A stretch of DNA of 64,000 bases from Clostridium sp. (GCA_029851835.1 JARKVD010000011.1:62001-126000), one strand, 5' to 3'; shown: positions 33,509 through 43,154, counted from the stretch's first letter. Notes: generated by a model from the sequence alone, not told the origin. Numbers and translations are program-made.

Positions 33509-33991
33509 ATGATGAAAGAAAGGCTCCCATTTACTAAAACTCAAAAGCTTATGGAGGCTCTGTCGATTTTGCTTCTTATAGGTTCAATTATATATTTGAT
33601 GTTTCAGTGGCCAAATCTTCCCGAAAGACTTGTAACTCACTATAACAGTATGGGACAGCCAGATAGCTGGGGCGGTAAAGTAAGTATTCTCTTTACACCT
33701 CTTATGAGTATATTTCTATATTTCATACTTACTGGGTGCTTATTTCTCCCTCAAGACATGCTGAATACTCCAGTGGCAGTTACAAAAGAAAATAAAGATA
33801 GAATGTTAAAACTTTCAAGGGATTTACTTTCCATCGAAAAGCTGGTAATGCTCTGTGACTTTTCATATATAACCTTTTGTACCATGAAGGAAAAAGCCCT
33901 TAGTCCATACTTCTTACCGATTTTCCTAGCTTCAACCTTTATCCCTGTTATTGTGATTATTATAAAAATGATTAAATGCAAAAGCAGCTAA
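33509..33991 (+). CDS. DUF1648 membrane protein
   Basis: Small membrane protein of 161 residues, ATG 33509 after CGGAGG. Helix 1 (about 17-35) is followed by the DUF1648 signature PNLPERLVTHYNSMGQPDSW, then helix 2 (ILFTPLMSIFLYFILTGCLF), a loop, and helices near the C-terminus (ending IIKMIKCKSS). Related proteins include SdpI-type immunity proteins, which are longer; this one keeps only the DUF1648 part plus helices. Role unknown. Confidence 0.75.
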   Translation: MMKERLPFTKTQKLMEALSILLLIGSIIYLMFQWPNLPERLVTHYNSMGQPDSWGGKVSILFTPLMSIFLYFILTGCLFLPQDMLNTPVAVTKENKDRMLKLSRDLLSIEKLVMLCDFSYITFCTMKEKALSPYFLPIFLASTFIPVIVIIIKMIKCKSS

Positions 33992-33992
33992 T

Positions 33993-34031
33993 AAAAGACT
34001 AAGACTTCCTTTTAAGAAGCCTTAGTCTTTT
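33993..34031. terminator. Bidirectional terminator
   Basis: AAAGACTAAGACTTC pairs with GAAGCCTTAGTCTTT, with T- and A-rich flanks. Shared by the convergent DUF1648 and DHHW genes. Confidence 0.8.
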
Positions 34032-35174
34032 CTACTTTTCTAAGTATAAAATTGAATCATCCTCATTAAAGGTATTCACGTTATATAGAAATAATACATC
34101 AGTTATCTTCTTTGATTCTATTATTTTATCCAAATCATCTGTAAAATATCTTAAATCAATGACTTCAATTTCTCCGTAATTAAAAATTAAAAATGGAACC
34201 ATAGCATTTGCATAGGAATCCTTTATTAAAAGTAGTTTTTTCTCTGGATCACCCATAGACTTAATATTAATCCTTGGATGATTTCCTCCTGTAAATACTT
34301 GATACTTATCCTTTTCATCTAATTTTGAACTATCATATAAACTAGGTGACTTTTTTTGCTCGTCAACATAGGTCACAACTACTTCCCCATCCTTTTTAGG
34401 AAAATAAACCTCTATGTAATCTGGCTCCCCCTGGCTGCTAGCTATTTGTGAGCTTAAACTACCATAAAAACTATTTGTGACTGTCTTAATCTCAAACTCT
34501 TCTTCATTCTTTGCTTCTACTTCTAAAGCTTTACATAACTCCTTATAAGCTTCATAAGCTCCTCTGCTTGTCCAATGATGATCTGTCCTATAATATAGAT
34601 ATTCGCTGCTAGAAGCATTTAAAGCTTCGTAGACATCTATAAACTTTATATTTGAGTCAATCTGAGTCTTAAAATTATCAACATACTCCTTTTCATCATC
34701 TATAGGTGCATTTTTAGGAAGCTTATTCTCTAGTATCTTCGTTGCTGTTGGTGCAAGCAGAAAAGAAATATTTAACTCTCCATGCCTACTTGCAAATTGA
34801 TTTATTGCTGATACTTTTGCTGCTGTCTCCTCTCCATTCCTGCTTTCAAAATCCTGAAGAAGTTGTCCATCCTTTCCAATAAACACACCATTTCTTTCTC
34901 TTTTTCCACTTAATCTATCCATGCCACCCTTCATTGCTACAAAAAAATTTCTTCCTGGAAATTGATCAGAAATATAACTTTCAATCTCTTGTCCATATTC
35001 TCTACTCACTACACTGTCTATGGATAACTCTGGAACTTCACTTAAATATCTATTCTCAAGCCCTGAAAATTTTTCGTCCTTTTTTATTATATTTGCTAAA
35101 GCTATAATACCTACAAATACAATAAATACTACACTCATAAAAAAGCTATAGGTTTTCTTATAATTTATCTTCAA
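34032..35174 (-). CDS. DHHW-motif surface O-acetylation protein, copy A
   Basis: 380-residue type II membrane protein. After the N-terminal helix (about 12-28) comes an AlgX/AlgJ-like SGNH domain: YYRTDHHWTSRGAYEAYKEL (His-Trp motif, about 195) and LLLIKDSYANAMVPFL (Ser motif, about 315). The D-H-H-W box gives the family name. Such proteins act outside the membrane with MBOAT acyltransferases to O-acetylate cell-surface polymers. TTG 35174 behind GGGGGAG. Last gene of a four-gene cluster whose copy lies immediately upstream (38.2-42.1 kb). Confidence 0.85.
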   Translation of the reverse strand: MKINYKKTYSFFMSVVFIVFVGIIALANIIKKDEKFSGLENRYLSEVPELSIDSVVSREYGQEIESYISDQFPGRNFFVAMKGGMDRLSGKRERNGVFIGKDGQLLQDFESRNGEETAAKVSAINQFASRHGELNISFLLAPTATKILENKLPKNAPIDDEKEYVDNFKTQIDSNIKFIDVYEALNASSSEYLYYRTDHHWTSRGAYEAYKELCKALEVEAKNEEEFEIKTVTNSFYGSLSSQIASSQGEPDYIEVYFPKKDGEVVVTYVDEQKKSPSLYDSSKLDEKDKYQVFTGGNHPRINIKSMGDPEKKLLLIKDSYANAMVPFLIFNYGEIEVIDLRYFTDDLDKIIESKKITDVLFLYNVNTFNEDDSILYLEK

Positions 35175-35188
35175 AAGCTCTCCCCCTT

Positions 35189-36595
35189 CTAAAACCTAAA
35201 ATACAAGAAAGGATTATAGGTTTCACTAACTAAATATACAGTAGAAATAAATAAAATCAGTATATTGCTTACTATAGCCACCGCTACTCCCCTTAGCTGT
35301 AACTTCTCCTTAATTAGCTTAAATAGATTCTTAAAGAATGGTGTAGCTGCAATTATCGCCAAAGCAATAATCATAAAATTACTTCTCAAGGTATACAGTC
35401 CCATATTATCAATCACTGGATTACCAGATACACCAAACATTACACCTATATATGCCATTGCCCCACTTAAAGATAAAGCCTCAAAGAATACCCATCCTAT
35501 TATAATCAGTACTAGAGTATATGCATGACCTACACTCCTTGGAAACTTTTCTAAAAGCTTGCCAATATACATCTTCTCCGCAAAGATTAACAATCCAAAA
35601 TACAACCCCCACACTATAAAGTTCCAGCTTGCACCATGCCATAGGCCTGTGGAAAACCATACTATCATTAAATTTCTAAATTGAATCTTTTTACCCTTTC
35701 TATTTCCGCCTAAAGGAATATACATATACTCCCTAAACCATCCACTCAATGACATGTGCCATCTTCTCCAAAACTCAGTTACACTCCTTGACATATATGG
35801 ATACTTAAAGTTCTCCAGAAAGTCAAAGCCCATCATTTTACCTAGTCCTATAGCCATATCAGAATACCCACTAAAATCAAAGTAAATTTGAAGAGTGAAT
35901 GCGATTATTCCAATCCATGAGGATAAAATAGAAATCTCACCAATGGGAATAGATTTTATAGATTTCCATATAAGCCCTAAATTATTAGCAAGAAGTACCT
36001 TTTTCCCTACACCCATTATGAATCTTTCTACTCCAACTCCAAACTTTAGAACAGATTCTTCCCTATTAAACAGCTGATCCTTAACATGCCTATACTGTAC
36101 AATGGGTCCAGCGACTAATTGAGGAAACATGGAAATATATGCTCCAAAGGTGATAATATTATCCTGTGCTTCTATCTTTTCCATATAAACATCTGCAACA
36201 TAAGAAATCAACTGAAAAGTATAGAATGAAATTCCTAGAGGTAAAGGTAAATCTCTTATCCTTAAGCTAGTACTAAAAATTAGATTAATATTGTCTATAA
36301 TAAACCCATAATACTTAAAGAAAACTAATGAACTTAAATCTAGTACCAAAACTGTAATAAAAATAAACCTGCAAAAATCCTTATTTCTCCTATACTCTTG
36401 AATTAGAAGTCCTCCTAAATTATTTAGCATTATAGAAATAATCATCAAAATAATATAAACTGGTTCTCCCCATCCATAGAAAAACAAACTTGAAATAAGA
36501 AGTACATAATTCTGTTTAGTCTTTGGCACAAGATAATAAATAATCAGTGTAATTGGTAAGAAAACAAATATGAATATCAAACTACTAAAAACCAA
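35189..36595 (-). CDS. MBOAT O-acyltransferase (AlgI/DltB-type), copy A
   Basis: Polytopic membrane acyltransferase moving acyl groups from the cytoplasm to an external polymer. About 468 residues and at least 10 helices. The catalytic region reads FWRRWHMSLSGWFREYMYIP then LGGNRKGK and FSTGLWHGASWNFIVWGLYF, with the conserved His of the MBOAT family. The ends match AlgI-like proteins (C-terminal NPFLYFRF). I prefer TTG 36595 because both copies have GGGGTG about 8 nt before this codon; the frame opens at 36604. Confidence 0.92.
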   Translation of the reverse strand: MVFSSLIFIFVFLPITLIIYYLVPKTKQNYVLLISSLFFYGWGEPVYIILMIISIMLNNLGGLLIQEYRRNKDFCRFIFITVLVLDLSSLVFFKYYGFIIDNINLIFSTSLRIRDLPLPLGISFYTFQLISYVADVYMEKIEAQDNIITFGAYISMFPQLVAGPIVQYRHVKDQLFNREESVLKFGVGVERFIMGVGKKVLLANNLGLIWKSIKSIPIGEISILSSWIGIIAFTLQIYFDFSGYSDMAIGLGKMMGFDFLENFKYPYMSRSVTEFWRRWHMSLSGWFREYMYIPLGGNRKGKKIQFRNLMIVWFSTGLWHGASWNFIVWGLYFGLLIFAEKMYIGKLLEKFPRSVGHAYTLVLIIIGWVFFEALSLSGAMAYIGVMFGVSGNPVIDNMGLYTLRSNFMIIALAIIAATPFFKNLFKLIKEKLQLRGVAVAIVSNILILFISTVYLVSETYNPFLYFRF

Positions 36596-36609
36596 ATAAA
36601 CCACCCCAA

Positions 36610-37083
36610 TTAAAAATTTTTCTCTATAGCCTTATTTATCTTTCTATTTTCTTCAGAAATAATTAAATATAAATATTGTCCCTTTTCCTTTAACTCATAA
36701 TCATCGATAACTTCTTTTAATTCCGGTCTATAGCTTGCAAAACTCTCAGACTGTTTTTCTACTCTTGTTTCAATTTTATCTTTAAGTACTTTTATACTTT
36801 CTTCATCTTTTGCCTTTAATACAAGAATCTCATTAGCATCCATATTTGTTTTAGGCGCATATAAAATGAAATCCTCAACCTCATTTTTATTAATATAATA
36901 AAGCTTTCTAAGCTTCTTAACATCCCCTTGAACCATATTCGTTAAATCCGCAGCTTCTAAAATACTTGCATTTATCTCATTCATGGCTGGCTCTTTAATT
37001 TTCATCACTCCATACAATCCAATAAAAGTAACCAGCACTAGGGTAAGTAATATTCCATAAAGTATGGCATATATCTTTTTCAA
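36610..37083 (-). CDS. DUF4358 protein, copy A
   Basis: About 157 residues: one N-terminal membrane helix (IYAILYGILLTLVLVTFIGL) and an extracellular DUF4358 domain. The domain has DLTNMVQGDVKKLRKLYYIN and LYAPKTNMDANEILVLKAKD, the family pattern of small proteins encoded beside MBOAT genes. Function unknown; probably part of the O-acylation complex. TTG 37083 is preferred (GGGG upstream); the frame opens at 37110. Confidence 0.8.
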   Translation of the reverse strand: MKKIYAILYGILLTLVLVTFIGLYGVMKIKEPAMNEINASILEAADLTNMVQGDVKKLRKLYYINKNEVEDFILYAPKTNMDANEILVLKAKDEESIKVLKDKIETRVEKQSESFASYRPELKEVIDDYELKEKGQYLYLIISEENRKINKAIEKNF

Positions 37084-37184
37084 TAACCCCGTCCCCCATT
37101 TCAAACTCACATTACTAAATTTTTAACTCAAAGCTTCTTCTAGGATAGTGAAGATACCACTCCTCACTACTTCATTTTTCATCC

Positions 37185-38024
37185 TTAATCCTTCATGGTC
37201 TTTTCAAGAATACTAAGCCACTGTACATAAAAATCATAATTTAAATGAATCCCATCTTCTGCTCTCAATGTTTTATCCTTATTCACAATGGAATTAATAT
37301 CAACATAATGGACATCAACTTCTTTGCAAACTTCTTCCACTGCTATTCTAAATTTATCAATATTATCATTAGTTAGCCTTGGACTTGCATTAATATTCTC
37401 CTCTTCCACAGATAAAGGTGATTGTACATATATCTCTGTATATGGCAATTGATTTTTTAAAGTCTGTAATAATTCTTTATAATTTGCCTTAAAACTATTA
37501 ATGCTTGTCCACTCATTAGACTCATCAAACAAAATAACATCATTCATTCCGTATAGAAGCACAACCTTTTTAGGTACGAGAGAAACCACCTTCGGAAGTT
37601 CCTCCTTGGCCTTTAAGATTGAAGCCCCCATAGATGCTACCACCTTTGATTTATCAATGACCTCCATATAATATAACCCTTCAGTTATAGAGTCTCCCAT
37701 AAAAATTGTATCCTCGAAAATTCCATTATAATCCTTATGGTAAATATCAACATCTTCAGCTTCACTATTCATTACTTCTTCATTATCATTTTCATCTAAT
37801 TCTTTATCTTCCTCTAAGGTAATTGCTCCTAGATGCTCATCAAGCTGTTTTTCAACTTCACTTATATTTTCTTTCTCTAATTCAGCCAAAAGCTGTCTTC
37901 CTTCACACTTTTCTTCTGTGTTTTTATTCCCACCTTCTCCACATCCCGTAAGTACTATAGCAGATGTAAGTATAAATGCTGTCATAACTCCCCAGCTTCT
38001 TATAATTAATTTATTTTTAACCAT
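37185..38024 (-). CDS. SGNH/GDSL-type lipoprotein hydrolase, copy A
   Basis: 279 residues from ATG 38024 (GAGG upstream). Lipoprotein signal with lipobox IVLTGCGEGG, an acidic linker, then an SGNH domain: IFMGDSITEG (nucleophile Ser), LLYGMNDVILF (Asn block) and DGIHLNYDFY (Asp-x-x-His). Likely an esterase or acetyltransferase acting on the polymer modified by the MBOAT protein. First gene of copy A; the frame upstream of 38024 lacks a ribosome site. Confidence 0.85.
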   Translation of the reverse strand: MVKNKLIIRSWGVMTAFILTSAIVLTGCGEGGNKNTEEKCEGRQLLAELEKENISEVEKQLDEHLGAITLEEDKELDENDNEEVMNSEAEDVDIYHKDYNGIFEDTIFMGDSITEGLYYMEVIDKSKVVASMGASILKAKEELPKVVSLVPKKVVLLYGMNDVILFDESNEWTSINSFKANYKELLQTLKNQLPYTEIYVQSPLSVEEENINASPRLTNDNIDKFRIAVEEVCKEVDVHYVDINSIVNKDKTLRAEDGIHLNYDFYVQWLSILEKTMKD

Positions 38025-38135
38025 AATAACCTCATAACCTCTTGAAAATTTAAATATTTTACCTTTATATTTTACCATATTTTTACACAAGTTTGTTATA
38101 TAAACACTTCGCTTTTAAACTCATTATTTATACAA

Positions 38136-38174
38136 AAAAGACTAGATAGGAACAAAATCCTATCTAGTCTTTTC
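38136..38174. terminator. Terminator between the two O-acylation clusters
   Basis: AAAAGACTAGATAGGA pairs with TCCTATCTAGTCTTTT. It separates the upstream cluster from the downstream copy, so each has its own transcript. Confidence 0.85.
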
Positions 38175-39326
38175 TTATTCTACTTGAAGATTCAAAATAG
38201 AATCATCTTCATTAAAAGTATTTGCATTGTAAAGAATTAATATATCAGTTATTCCCTTACTTTCAACAAATTCCTTCACATCATCCATATAGTATCTCAA
38301 ATCGATAACATCAATTTCTCCATAATGTGGTGTTAAAAAAGTAAGCATACTATTAGCGTAAGAATCCTTTATAACTAATAGCTTCTTTGAAGTATCACCT
38401 AAGGTTTTAATATTAATATGTGGATGATTTCCACCCGTAAACACTTCATATTTGTCCTTTTTATCTAAGCTACTGCTATCATATAAGCTTGTTGTTTTTT
38501 TCTGTTCACTTACATAGTTAACAAGGACCTCTTGATTTTCCTTTGGAAAATACACATTTATTGCATCCGGCATTATACTTCTGCTACCGATCTTTGAACT
38601 TAAGCTTCCATAAAACTCATCAGTAACCTGCTCCACTACAAAACTTTCTTCACTTATTGGTTCCATGTCCAGAGCCTTACACAATTCTAAATATGCAATA
38701 TAAGCTCCCTTCGTGGTCCAATGGTGATCTGTTCTGAAGTAAAGATATTGGTCTTTATTATTTTTAAGTTCATTTATCGGATTAACTAATTTTATATTTT
38801 CACTTAATATACTCTCTATATCTTCAATAAATTTTTCTTCATCATCTACAGGTGCATCCTTTGGTAGACTTTCTTCTAGAACCTTTGTAGCTGTAGGTAC
38901 AAGCATAAAGGTAGTATTAACACCTTGAAGGCTATCTACAAAGCTGTTTATTGCTTGAACTTTAGCTTCTGTTTCTTCCTCTGGTCTTATTTTAAAATCC
39001 TGAAGCAGTTGATGATTCTTTCCAATAAATACTCCTTGTTTTTCATCCTTACCAGCTAAAGTATCTAATGTTGACTTGAATCTTACAAAGAAATTTCTTC
39101 CTGCAAATTGATCTGAAATGTAACTCTCATAATTCTTTACATAGGTTCCTTCTATAAAACTACTAATTGTAAAGTCAGGTTTTGTTTTCAGATTTCTATT
39201 CTCCTCCTCTGAAAAATCTTTGTCTTTTGTAATGATATTTAAAAGAGCTACTACTCCAATATATAAAGCGAAACCTCCAGCCATAAGCACTTTGTAAGCT
39301 TTATCATAACTTCTTTTTTTCTTCAT
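38175..39326 (-). CDS. DHHW-motif surface O-acetylation protein, copy B
   Basis: 383 residues, paralogue of 34032-35174 with clear collinear similarity throughout. N-terminal helix (about 10-26), YFRTDHHWTTKGAYIAYLEL (about 198) and LLVIKDSYANSMLTFL (about 318). Both copies share GVFIGK(N/D)xxLLQDF and TGGNHPxINIK. ATG 39326 follows GGGAGG. Last gene of copy B, ending before a strong terminator. Confidence 0.87.
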   Translation of the reverse strand: MKKKRSYDKAYKVLMAGGFALYIGVVALLNIITKDKDFSEEENRNLKTKPDFTISSFIEGTYVKNYESYISDQFAGRNFFVRFKSTLDTLAGKDEKQGVFIGKNHQLLQDFKIRPEEETEAKVQAINSFVDSLQGVNTTFMLVPTATKVLEESLPKDAPVDDEEKFIEDIESILSENIKLVNPINELKNNKDQYLYFRTDHHWTTKGAYIAYLELCKALDMEPISEESFVVEQVTDEFYGSLSSKIGSRSIMPDAINVYFPKENQEVLVNYVSEQKKTTSLYDSSSLDKKDKYEVFTGGNHPHINIKTLGDTSKKLLVIKDSYANSMLTFLTPHYGEIDVIDLRYYMDDVKEFVESKGITDILILYNANTFNEDDSILNLQVE

Positions 39327-39345
39327 TATCCATCATCCTCCCATC

Positions 39346-40752
39346 CTAAAATCTAAAGTATAGGAAAGGATTATAACTTTCACTAATTAGATATGCTGTT
39401 GAGATAAATAAAACTGTAAGGTTACATAAAACAACTGCCACGACACCGTTAAATTCATACTTTGTTTTAAGCTTATTTATTAAACTTCTTATGATAGTGG
39501 TTGATGCTAAAATACCTACTACCAATACTATAAAATTAGTTCTAAGTGTATATTTTGCCATGCTGTCAACCAGAGCATTTCCTCCAAAACCAAACATAAC
39601 CTTAATATAATCTAAAGCTCCACCAAGGGTTACCGCTTCAAAAAATACCCAGCTTACAACCACTAAGACTAATGTATATAGATGAGAAATGACAGCAGGT
39701 ACTTTATCTAATATTTTTCCTAAAAATAATTTTTCTAAAAATATTAAAGCGCCAAAATATAAGCCCCATACAATAAAGTTCCAACTAGCTCCATGCCATA
39801 ACCCAGTGGCAAACCACAAAATAATAATATTTCTAAGCTGAATCCTTATTCCCCTTCTATTTCCTCCAAGGGGAATATAAATGTAGTCCCTAAACCATGA
39901 CCCAAGGGATATGTGCCACCTTCTCCAAAACTCTGATATACTTCTAGACATATATGGATGTTTAAAGTTCTCTAAAAACTCAAGCCCCATTATCTTCCCA
40001 AGCCCTATGGCCATATCTGAATATCCACTAAAATCAAAGTAAATTTGAAGGGTAAATGCAATTATTCCTATCCAAGCTGTTACTACAGATAACTCTCCCG
40101 TTTGTATAGCCTTTATATCACTCCAAATTAAACCTAAATTATTAGCTAAAAGTACCTTTTTCCCTAATCCGCCTATAAAGCGCTCTACGCCCTCACCAAA
40201 CTTGTAAATAGATTCCTCCCTATTCTTAAGCTGCTCTTCTATATCACTGTACTGAACAATAGGTCCTGCAACAAGTTGTGGAAACATTGAGATATATGCT
40301 CCAAAATTAATAATATTTTTCTGTGCTTTAACCTTTCCCATATATACATCAGCAACATAGGATATTAGCTGAAACGTATAAAAAGAAATTCCCAGTGGCA
40401 ATGGAATTTCTCTTATTTTAAGAGATGTTCCTAAAATACCATTAATATTTGCTATTATAAATCCGTAATATTTAAAGAAAACTAAAACACTTAAATTTAA
40501 TACAATGATAGTTACAAAAATAAATCTTTGTTTTCCCTTATCCTTTCGATTACTTTGGATTAAAATGCCTCCAAAATAATCTACTACTATAGACCCAATC
40601 ATCAAAAACACATAGACTGGCTCTCCCCAGGCATAAAAAACTAAGCTTAATATAAGTATGACCATGTTTCTCCATGACTTTGGAGCTACATAGTAAGTAA
40701 TTACGGCCAGGGGTAAAAACATAAATAAAAATATTATGCTGCTAAAAACCAA
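39346..40752 (-). CDS. MBOAT O-acyltransferase (AlgI/DltB-type), copy B
   Basis: About 468 residues, paralogue of 35189-36595 with the same length and near-identical catalytic region: EFWRRWHISLGSWFRDYIYI then PLGGNRRG and FATGLWHGASWNFIVWGLYF. Polytopic membrane protein. TTG 40752 is preferred (GGGGTG 8 nt upstream; the frame opens at GTG 40761). Divergence from copy A is spread over the membrane helices, so the duplication is old rather than a recent amplification. Confidence 0.92.
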   Translation of the reverse strand: MVFSSIIFLFMFLPLAVITYYVAPKSWRNMVILILSLVFYAWGEPVYVFLMIGSIVVDYFGGILIQSNRKDKGKQRFIFVTIIVLNLSVLVFFKYYGFIIANINGILGTSLKIREIPLPLGISFYTFQLISYVADVYMGKVKAQKNIINFGAYISMFPQLVAGPIVQYSDIEEQLKNREESIYKFGEGVERFIGGLGKKVLLANNLGLIWSDIKAIQTGELSVVTAWIGIIAFTLQIYFDFSGYSDMAIGLGKIMGLEFLENFKHPYMSRSISEFWRRWHISLGSWFRDYIYIPLGGNRRGIRIQLRNIIILWFATGLWHGASWNFIVWGLYFGALIFLEKLFLGKILDKVPAVISHLYTLVLVVVSWVFFEAVTLGGALDYIKVMFGFGGNALVDSMAKYTLRTNFIVLVVGILASTTIIRSLINKLKTKYEFNGVVAVVLCNLTVLFISTAYLISESYNPFLYFRF

Positions 40753-40783
40753 TTTGCTCACCCCAATTTAATATATTCTTTAG

Positions 40784-41254
40784 TTAAAATTCTTTATCTA
40801 TAATCTTTTCAATTTTCGCTGCTTCTTCTGAAGCAACTAATATTAAATAATTTCCTCTGATCTTCAATATTTTGTTTTGTATTAACTCATATTGATCCGG
40901 TCTATAGTTTTCAAAACTGTTAGCTGACTTCTCTAGTCTAACTTCCACCTTTTCCTTAAGCTCAATTAAATCATCCTGTGATTTAGCCTTTAAAATTAAA
41001 ATCTCACTGGCATCCATATTAGTTTTTGGTGCAAAAAAGATAAAATCTTCTATCTGATTTTTATTAATGTAATAAAGCTTTCTAAGTCTTTTTATATCAC
41101 CTTCAACCATGTTAGTTAAGTCAGCAGAATCTAATATTTTGGTTTTAAGAGTAGCCATATCTGGCTCCTTAATCTTTAAAACATTGTAAAGTCCTATAAA
41201 AGTAATTAATACTATCGATGCTAAAATGAAATATCCTCTTTTATAACTTTTCAT
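40784..41254 (-). CDS. DUF4358 protein, copy B
   Basis: 156 residues, ATG 41254 with GGAG upstream. One N-terminal helix, then DLTNMVEGDIKRLRKLYYIN and FFAPKTNMDASEILILKAKS. Collinear with 36610-37083. Located between the SGNH and MBOAT genes as in copy A. Confidence 0.82.
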   Translation of the reverse strand: MKSYKRGYFILASIVLITFIGLYNVLKIKEPDMATLKTKILDSADLTNMVEGDIKRLRKLYYINKNQIEDFIFFAPKTNMDASEILILKAKSQDDLIELKEKVEVRLEKSANSFENYRPDQYELIQNKILKIRGNYLILVASEEAAKIEKIIDKEF

Positions 41255-41272
41255 AACAACTTAACTCCAATT

Positions 41273-42085
41273 CTATTTATTCATAAAGCCCCTAAGATAT
41301 CCTAACCACTTATCATAAAATTCCCTTTTGAAGTGAATTCCATCTGCTTCATGAAGACCGCTGTCTTCTCTTGCTAAATGACTAATATCTACATAAGTTA
41401 CTCCTGTCTCACCACATATCTGCATTACAACTTCTCTAAATCTAGTTAAATTTTCATTAGTAAGCCTTGAATTTGTCTCTATTGCTTTATCTGTTACAGG
41501 TAATGGTGATTGAACATATATCTTGGTGTTTGGAAGACGATTCTTTATTTCTTGAATTAAAGCTTTATAATCCTCCTTAAACCTTTCAATAGAATTCCAC
41601 TCTGCTGTTTCCTCAAATAAAATAACGTCATTCATTCCATACAGTAGAACTAAATTTTGTGGCTGAATTCCTTCTAATGTAGAAATATGATTCATTGCCT
41701 TTCTCACTGTATCCCCCATATAAGCTATAACATTATATTCATCCACAATTTGATTAAAAGACAGACTTTCCGTTATAGAATCTCCCATAAAAACAGTATC
41801 ACTATACATAGATCTGAAGTCACCACTTTCTATAGCTTCTAAATCTCCACTCTCCATAGATTCTGAATCCACTTTTTTATGATGTTCATCTATTTTAGCT
41901 TCTACCATACTTAAATCCATCTGTTCCAGTTGAAGTAGATATTCCATGCCCTTTTCACCATCATCATTATTACTTACATTACTTCTACATCCTACAGCTA
42001 CAAGAATTGTGAGGAACGCTCCAATCAAAATTAATAGTCTTATAAGTCTCTTCTTTTTATGTGTTTTCCTTTGCTTCATTTTCAT
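41273..42085 (-). CDS. SGNH/GDSL-type lipoprotein hydrolase, copy B
   Basis: 270 residues, ATG 42085 with GAAGG upstream. Basic N-terminus and lipobox TILVAVGCRSN, then VFMGDSITESL, LLYGMNDVILF and DGIHFKREFY. The acidic linker is shorter than in copy A. First gene of copy B; the 218-bp gap upstream holds the queT terminator and AT-rich DNA in which the promoter must lie. Confidence 0.86.
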   Translation of the reverse strand: MKMKQRKTHKKKRLIRLLILIGAFLTILVAVGCRSNVSNNDDGEKGMEYLLQLEQMDLSMVEAKIDEHHKKVDSESMESGDLEAIESGDFRSMYSDTVFMGDSITESLSFNQIVDEYNVIAYMGDTVRKAMNHISTLEGIQPQNLVLLYGMNDVILFEETAEWNSIERFKEDYKALIQEIKNRLPNTKIYVQSPLPVTDKAIETNSRLTNENLTRFREVVMQICGETGVTYVDISHLAREDSGLHEADGIHFKREFYDKWLGYLRGFMNK

Positions 42086-42244
42086 TTTAAATTCCTTCTT
42101 TTCTTATTCATCTACCTTAAATTTTAGTACAATTTTTCATACATAAGGTTACAAAATATTTAATTTTTCTCCACTATTTTTTCTTTCATTATTTTTAATT
42201 TATTTTTTCCATTATATTTTTACATATTAAAACTTTTTTTAAAA

Positions 42245-42285
42245 ATAAAAGGGTTATGTTTAAATCCCTTTTAAACATAACCCCA
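42245..42285 (-). terminator. Terminator of queT
   Basis: GGGTTATGTTTA pairs with TAAACATAACCC, followed on the minus strand by TTTTATTTTT. Confidence 0.75.
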
Positions 42286-42303
42286 TATTGATTTTATTAT
42301 TTC

Positions 42304-42831
42304 TTATCCTAATATTAACTTATCTTTTAATCTATCATTTGAAAGAATATACTTAAATACCATTACTCCCAAAATTGAAACTACTACAAACTCTCCAACT
42401 GCTACTTGTATAACAGAAAGCCAAAATGGAAGCTGAAGGACATAATATAACTCTGCACCAACTATAAACCCATTTACAATTGCTGCCCATACAGAAGAAA
42501 CAAATAAAATTAATGTAATATTTTTCACATCTCTTTTAATCATAAACTGTTTAGTTAAATAAATCATAACTAAAGCTAAGAAAGTTGCCCCTGTTCCACA
42601 AACCACATCTACCATTCCCATGGTAGTAAATAAGAAGTTAGATACCGCACACCCTACTGTTAATGGGATAAGATATAAAACATCCACAAATATTAATAAA
42701 ACTAAAATCTCTGAAATTCTAAACTGAATATTACCAAAAGATATTGGAGCAAAAACTCCTGTTACAGCTACATATATGGCTACAATAAGTGCCATTTTTA
42801 CTAGCTTTAATGTTTTTTGATTAGTGTTCAT
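42304..42831 (-). CDS. queT: QueT-family ECF transporter substrate-binding protein
   Basis: Membrane S-component for import of a queuosine precursor, 175 residues with five to six helices. The N-terminal KMALIVAIYVAVTGVFAPIS and FGNIQFRISEILVLL are the QueT signature; VDVVCGTGATFLALVMIY follows. It would dock with the shared ECF module encoded elsewhere. ATG 42831 with AGGAGG. A promoter and a structured 120-nt leader precede it. Confidence 0.85.
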   Translation of the reverse strand: MNTNQKTLKLVKMALIVAIYVAVTGVFAPISFGNIQFRISEILVLLIFVDVLYLIPLTVGCAVSNFLFTTMGMVDVVCGTGATFLALVMIYLTKQFMIKRDVKNITLILFVSSVWAAIVNGFIVGAELYYVLQLPFWLSVIQVAVGEFVVVSILGVMVFKYILSNDRLKDKLILG

Positions 42832-42990
42832 AAATATAATACCTCCTGAATTTCACAGACCTGCTCCCAGCATTTTATCTCATTTTAAGATAAAACAATG
42901 AAATCTATGTCACCTCAATTAGCCATACTCCCGTCTTAAATACAACAAGGCATTATATTTTCCCACAAACAAGCAAATCAAATACACAAT
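42832..42990 (-). promoter_or_regulatory. queT promoter and structured leader, class not recognised
   Basis: Minus strand: TTGATT, 18-bp spacer, TATAAT near 42954-42959, then a leader of about 120 nt. It contains a perfect TTTTATCT/AGATAAAA hairpin and flanking GATTTCA/TGAAAT complementarity next to the ribosome site. It does not match preQ1-I, preQ1-II or THF aptamers as I know them. Confidence 0.45.
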
Positions 42991-43009
42991 TCTTCTAAAG
43001 TTAAGTGGA

Positions 43010-43042
43010 AAAAATAAAGACTGCCACTTTCATGACAGCCTT
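43010..43042 (-). terminator. Orphan terminator downstream of a possible small transcript
   Basis: Minus strand GCTGTCA-TGAAAG-TGGCAGT then TTTATTTTTT. No gene on the minus strand ends here; the nearest stops at 43261 behind its own terminator. Confidence 0.6.
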
Positions 43043-43154
43043 GTAATCTTCAAATAATAAATCATTTATCGTAAAAATTAAGCTATAACTTTGTTCAAGG
43101 AACTAAAATTATAACATACCGATCAATGATAAAAAGATTTCAATGCCGTAGTTT

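Noticed and set aside
42832-42960. THF or preQ1-I/II riboswitch
   Set aside because: The conserved loops and junction bases of these classes could not be found; only generic stems are present.
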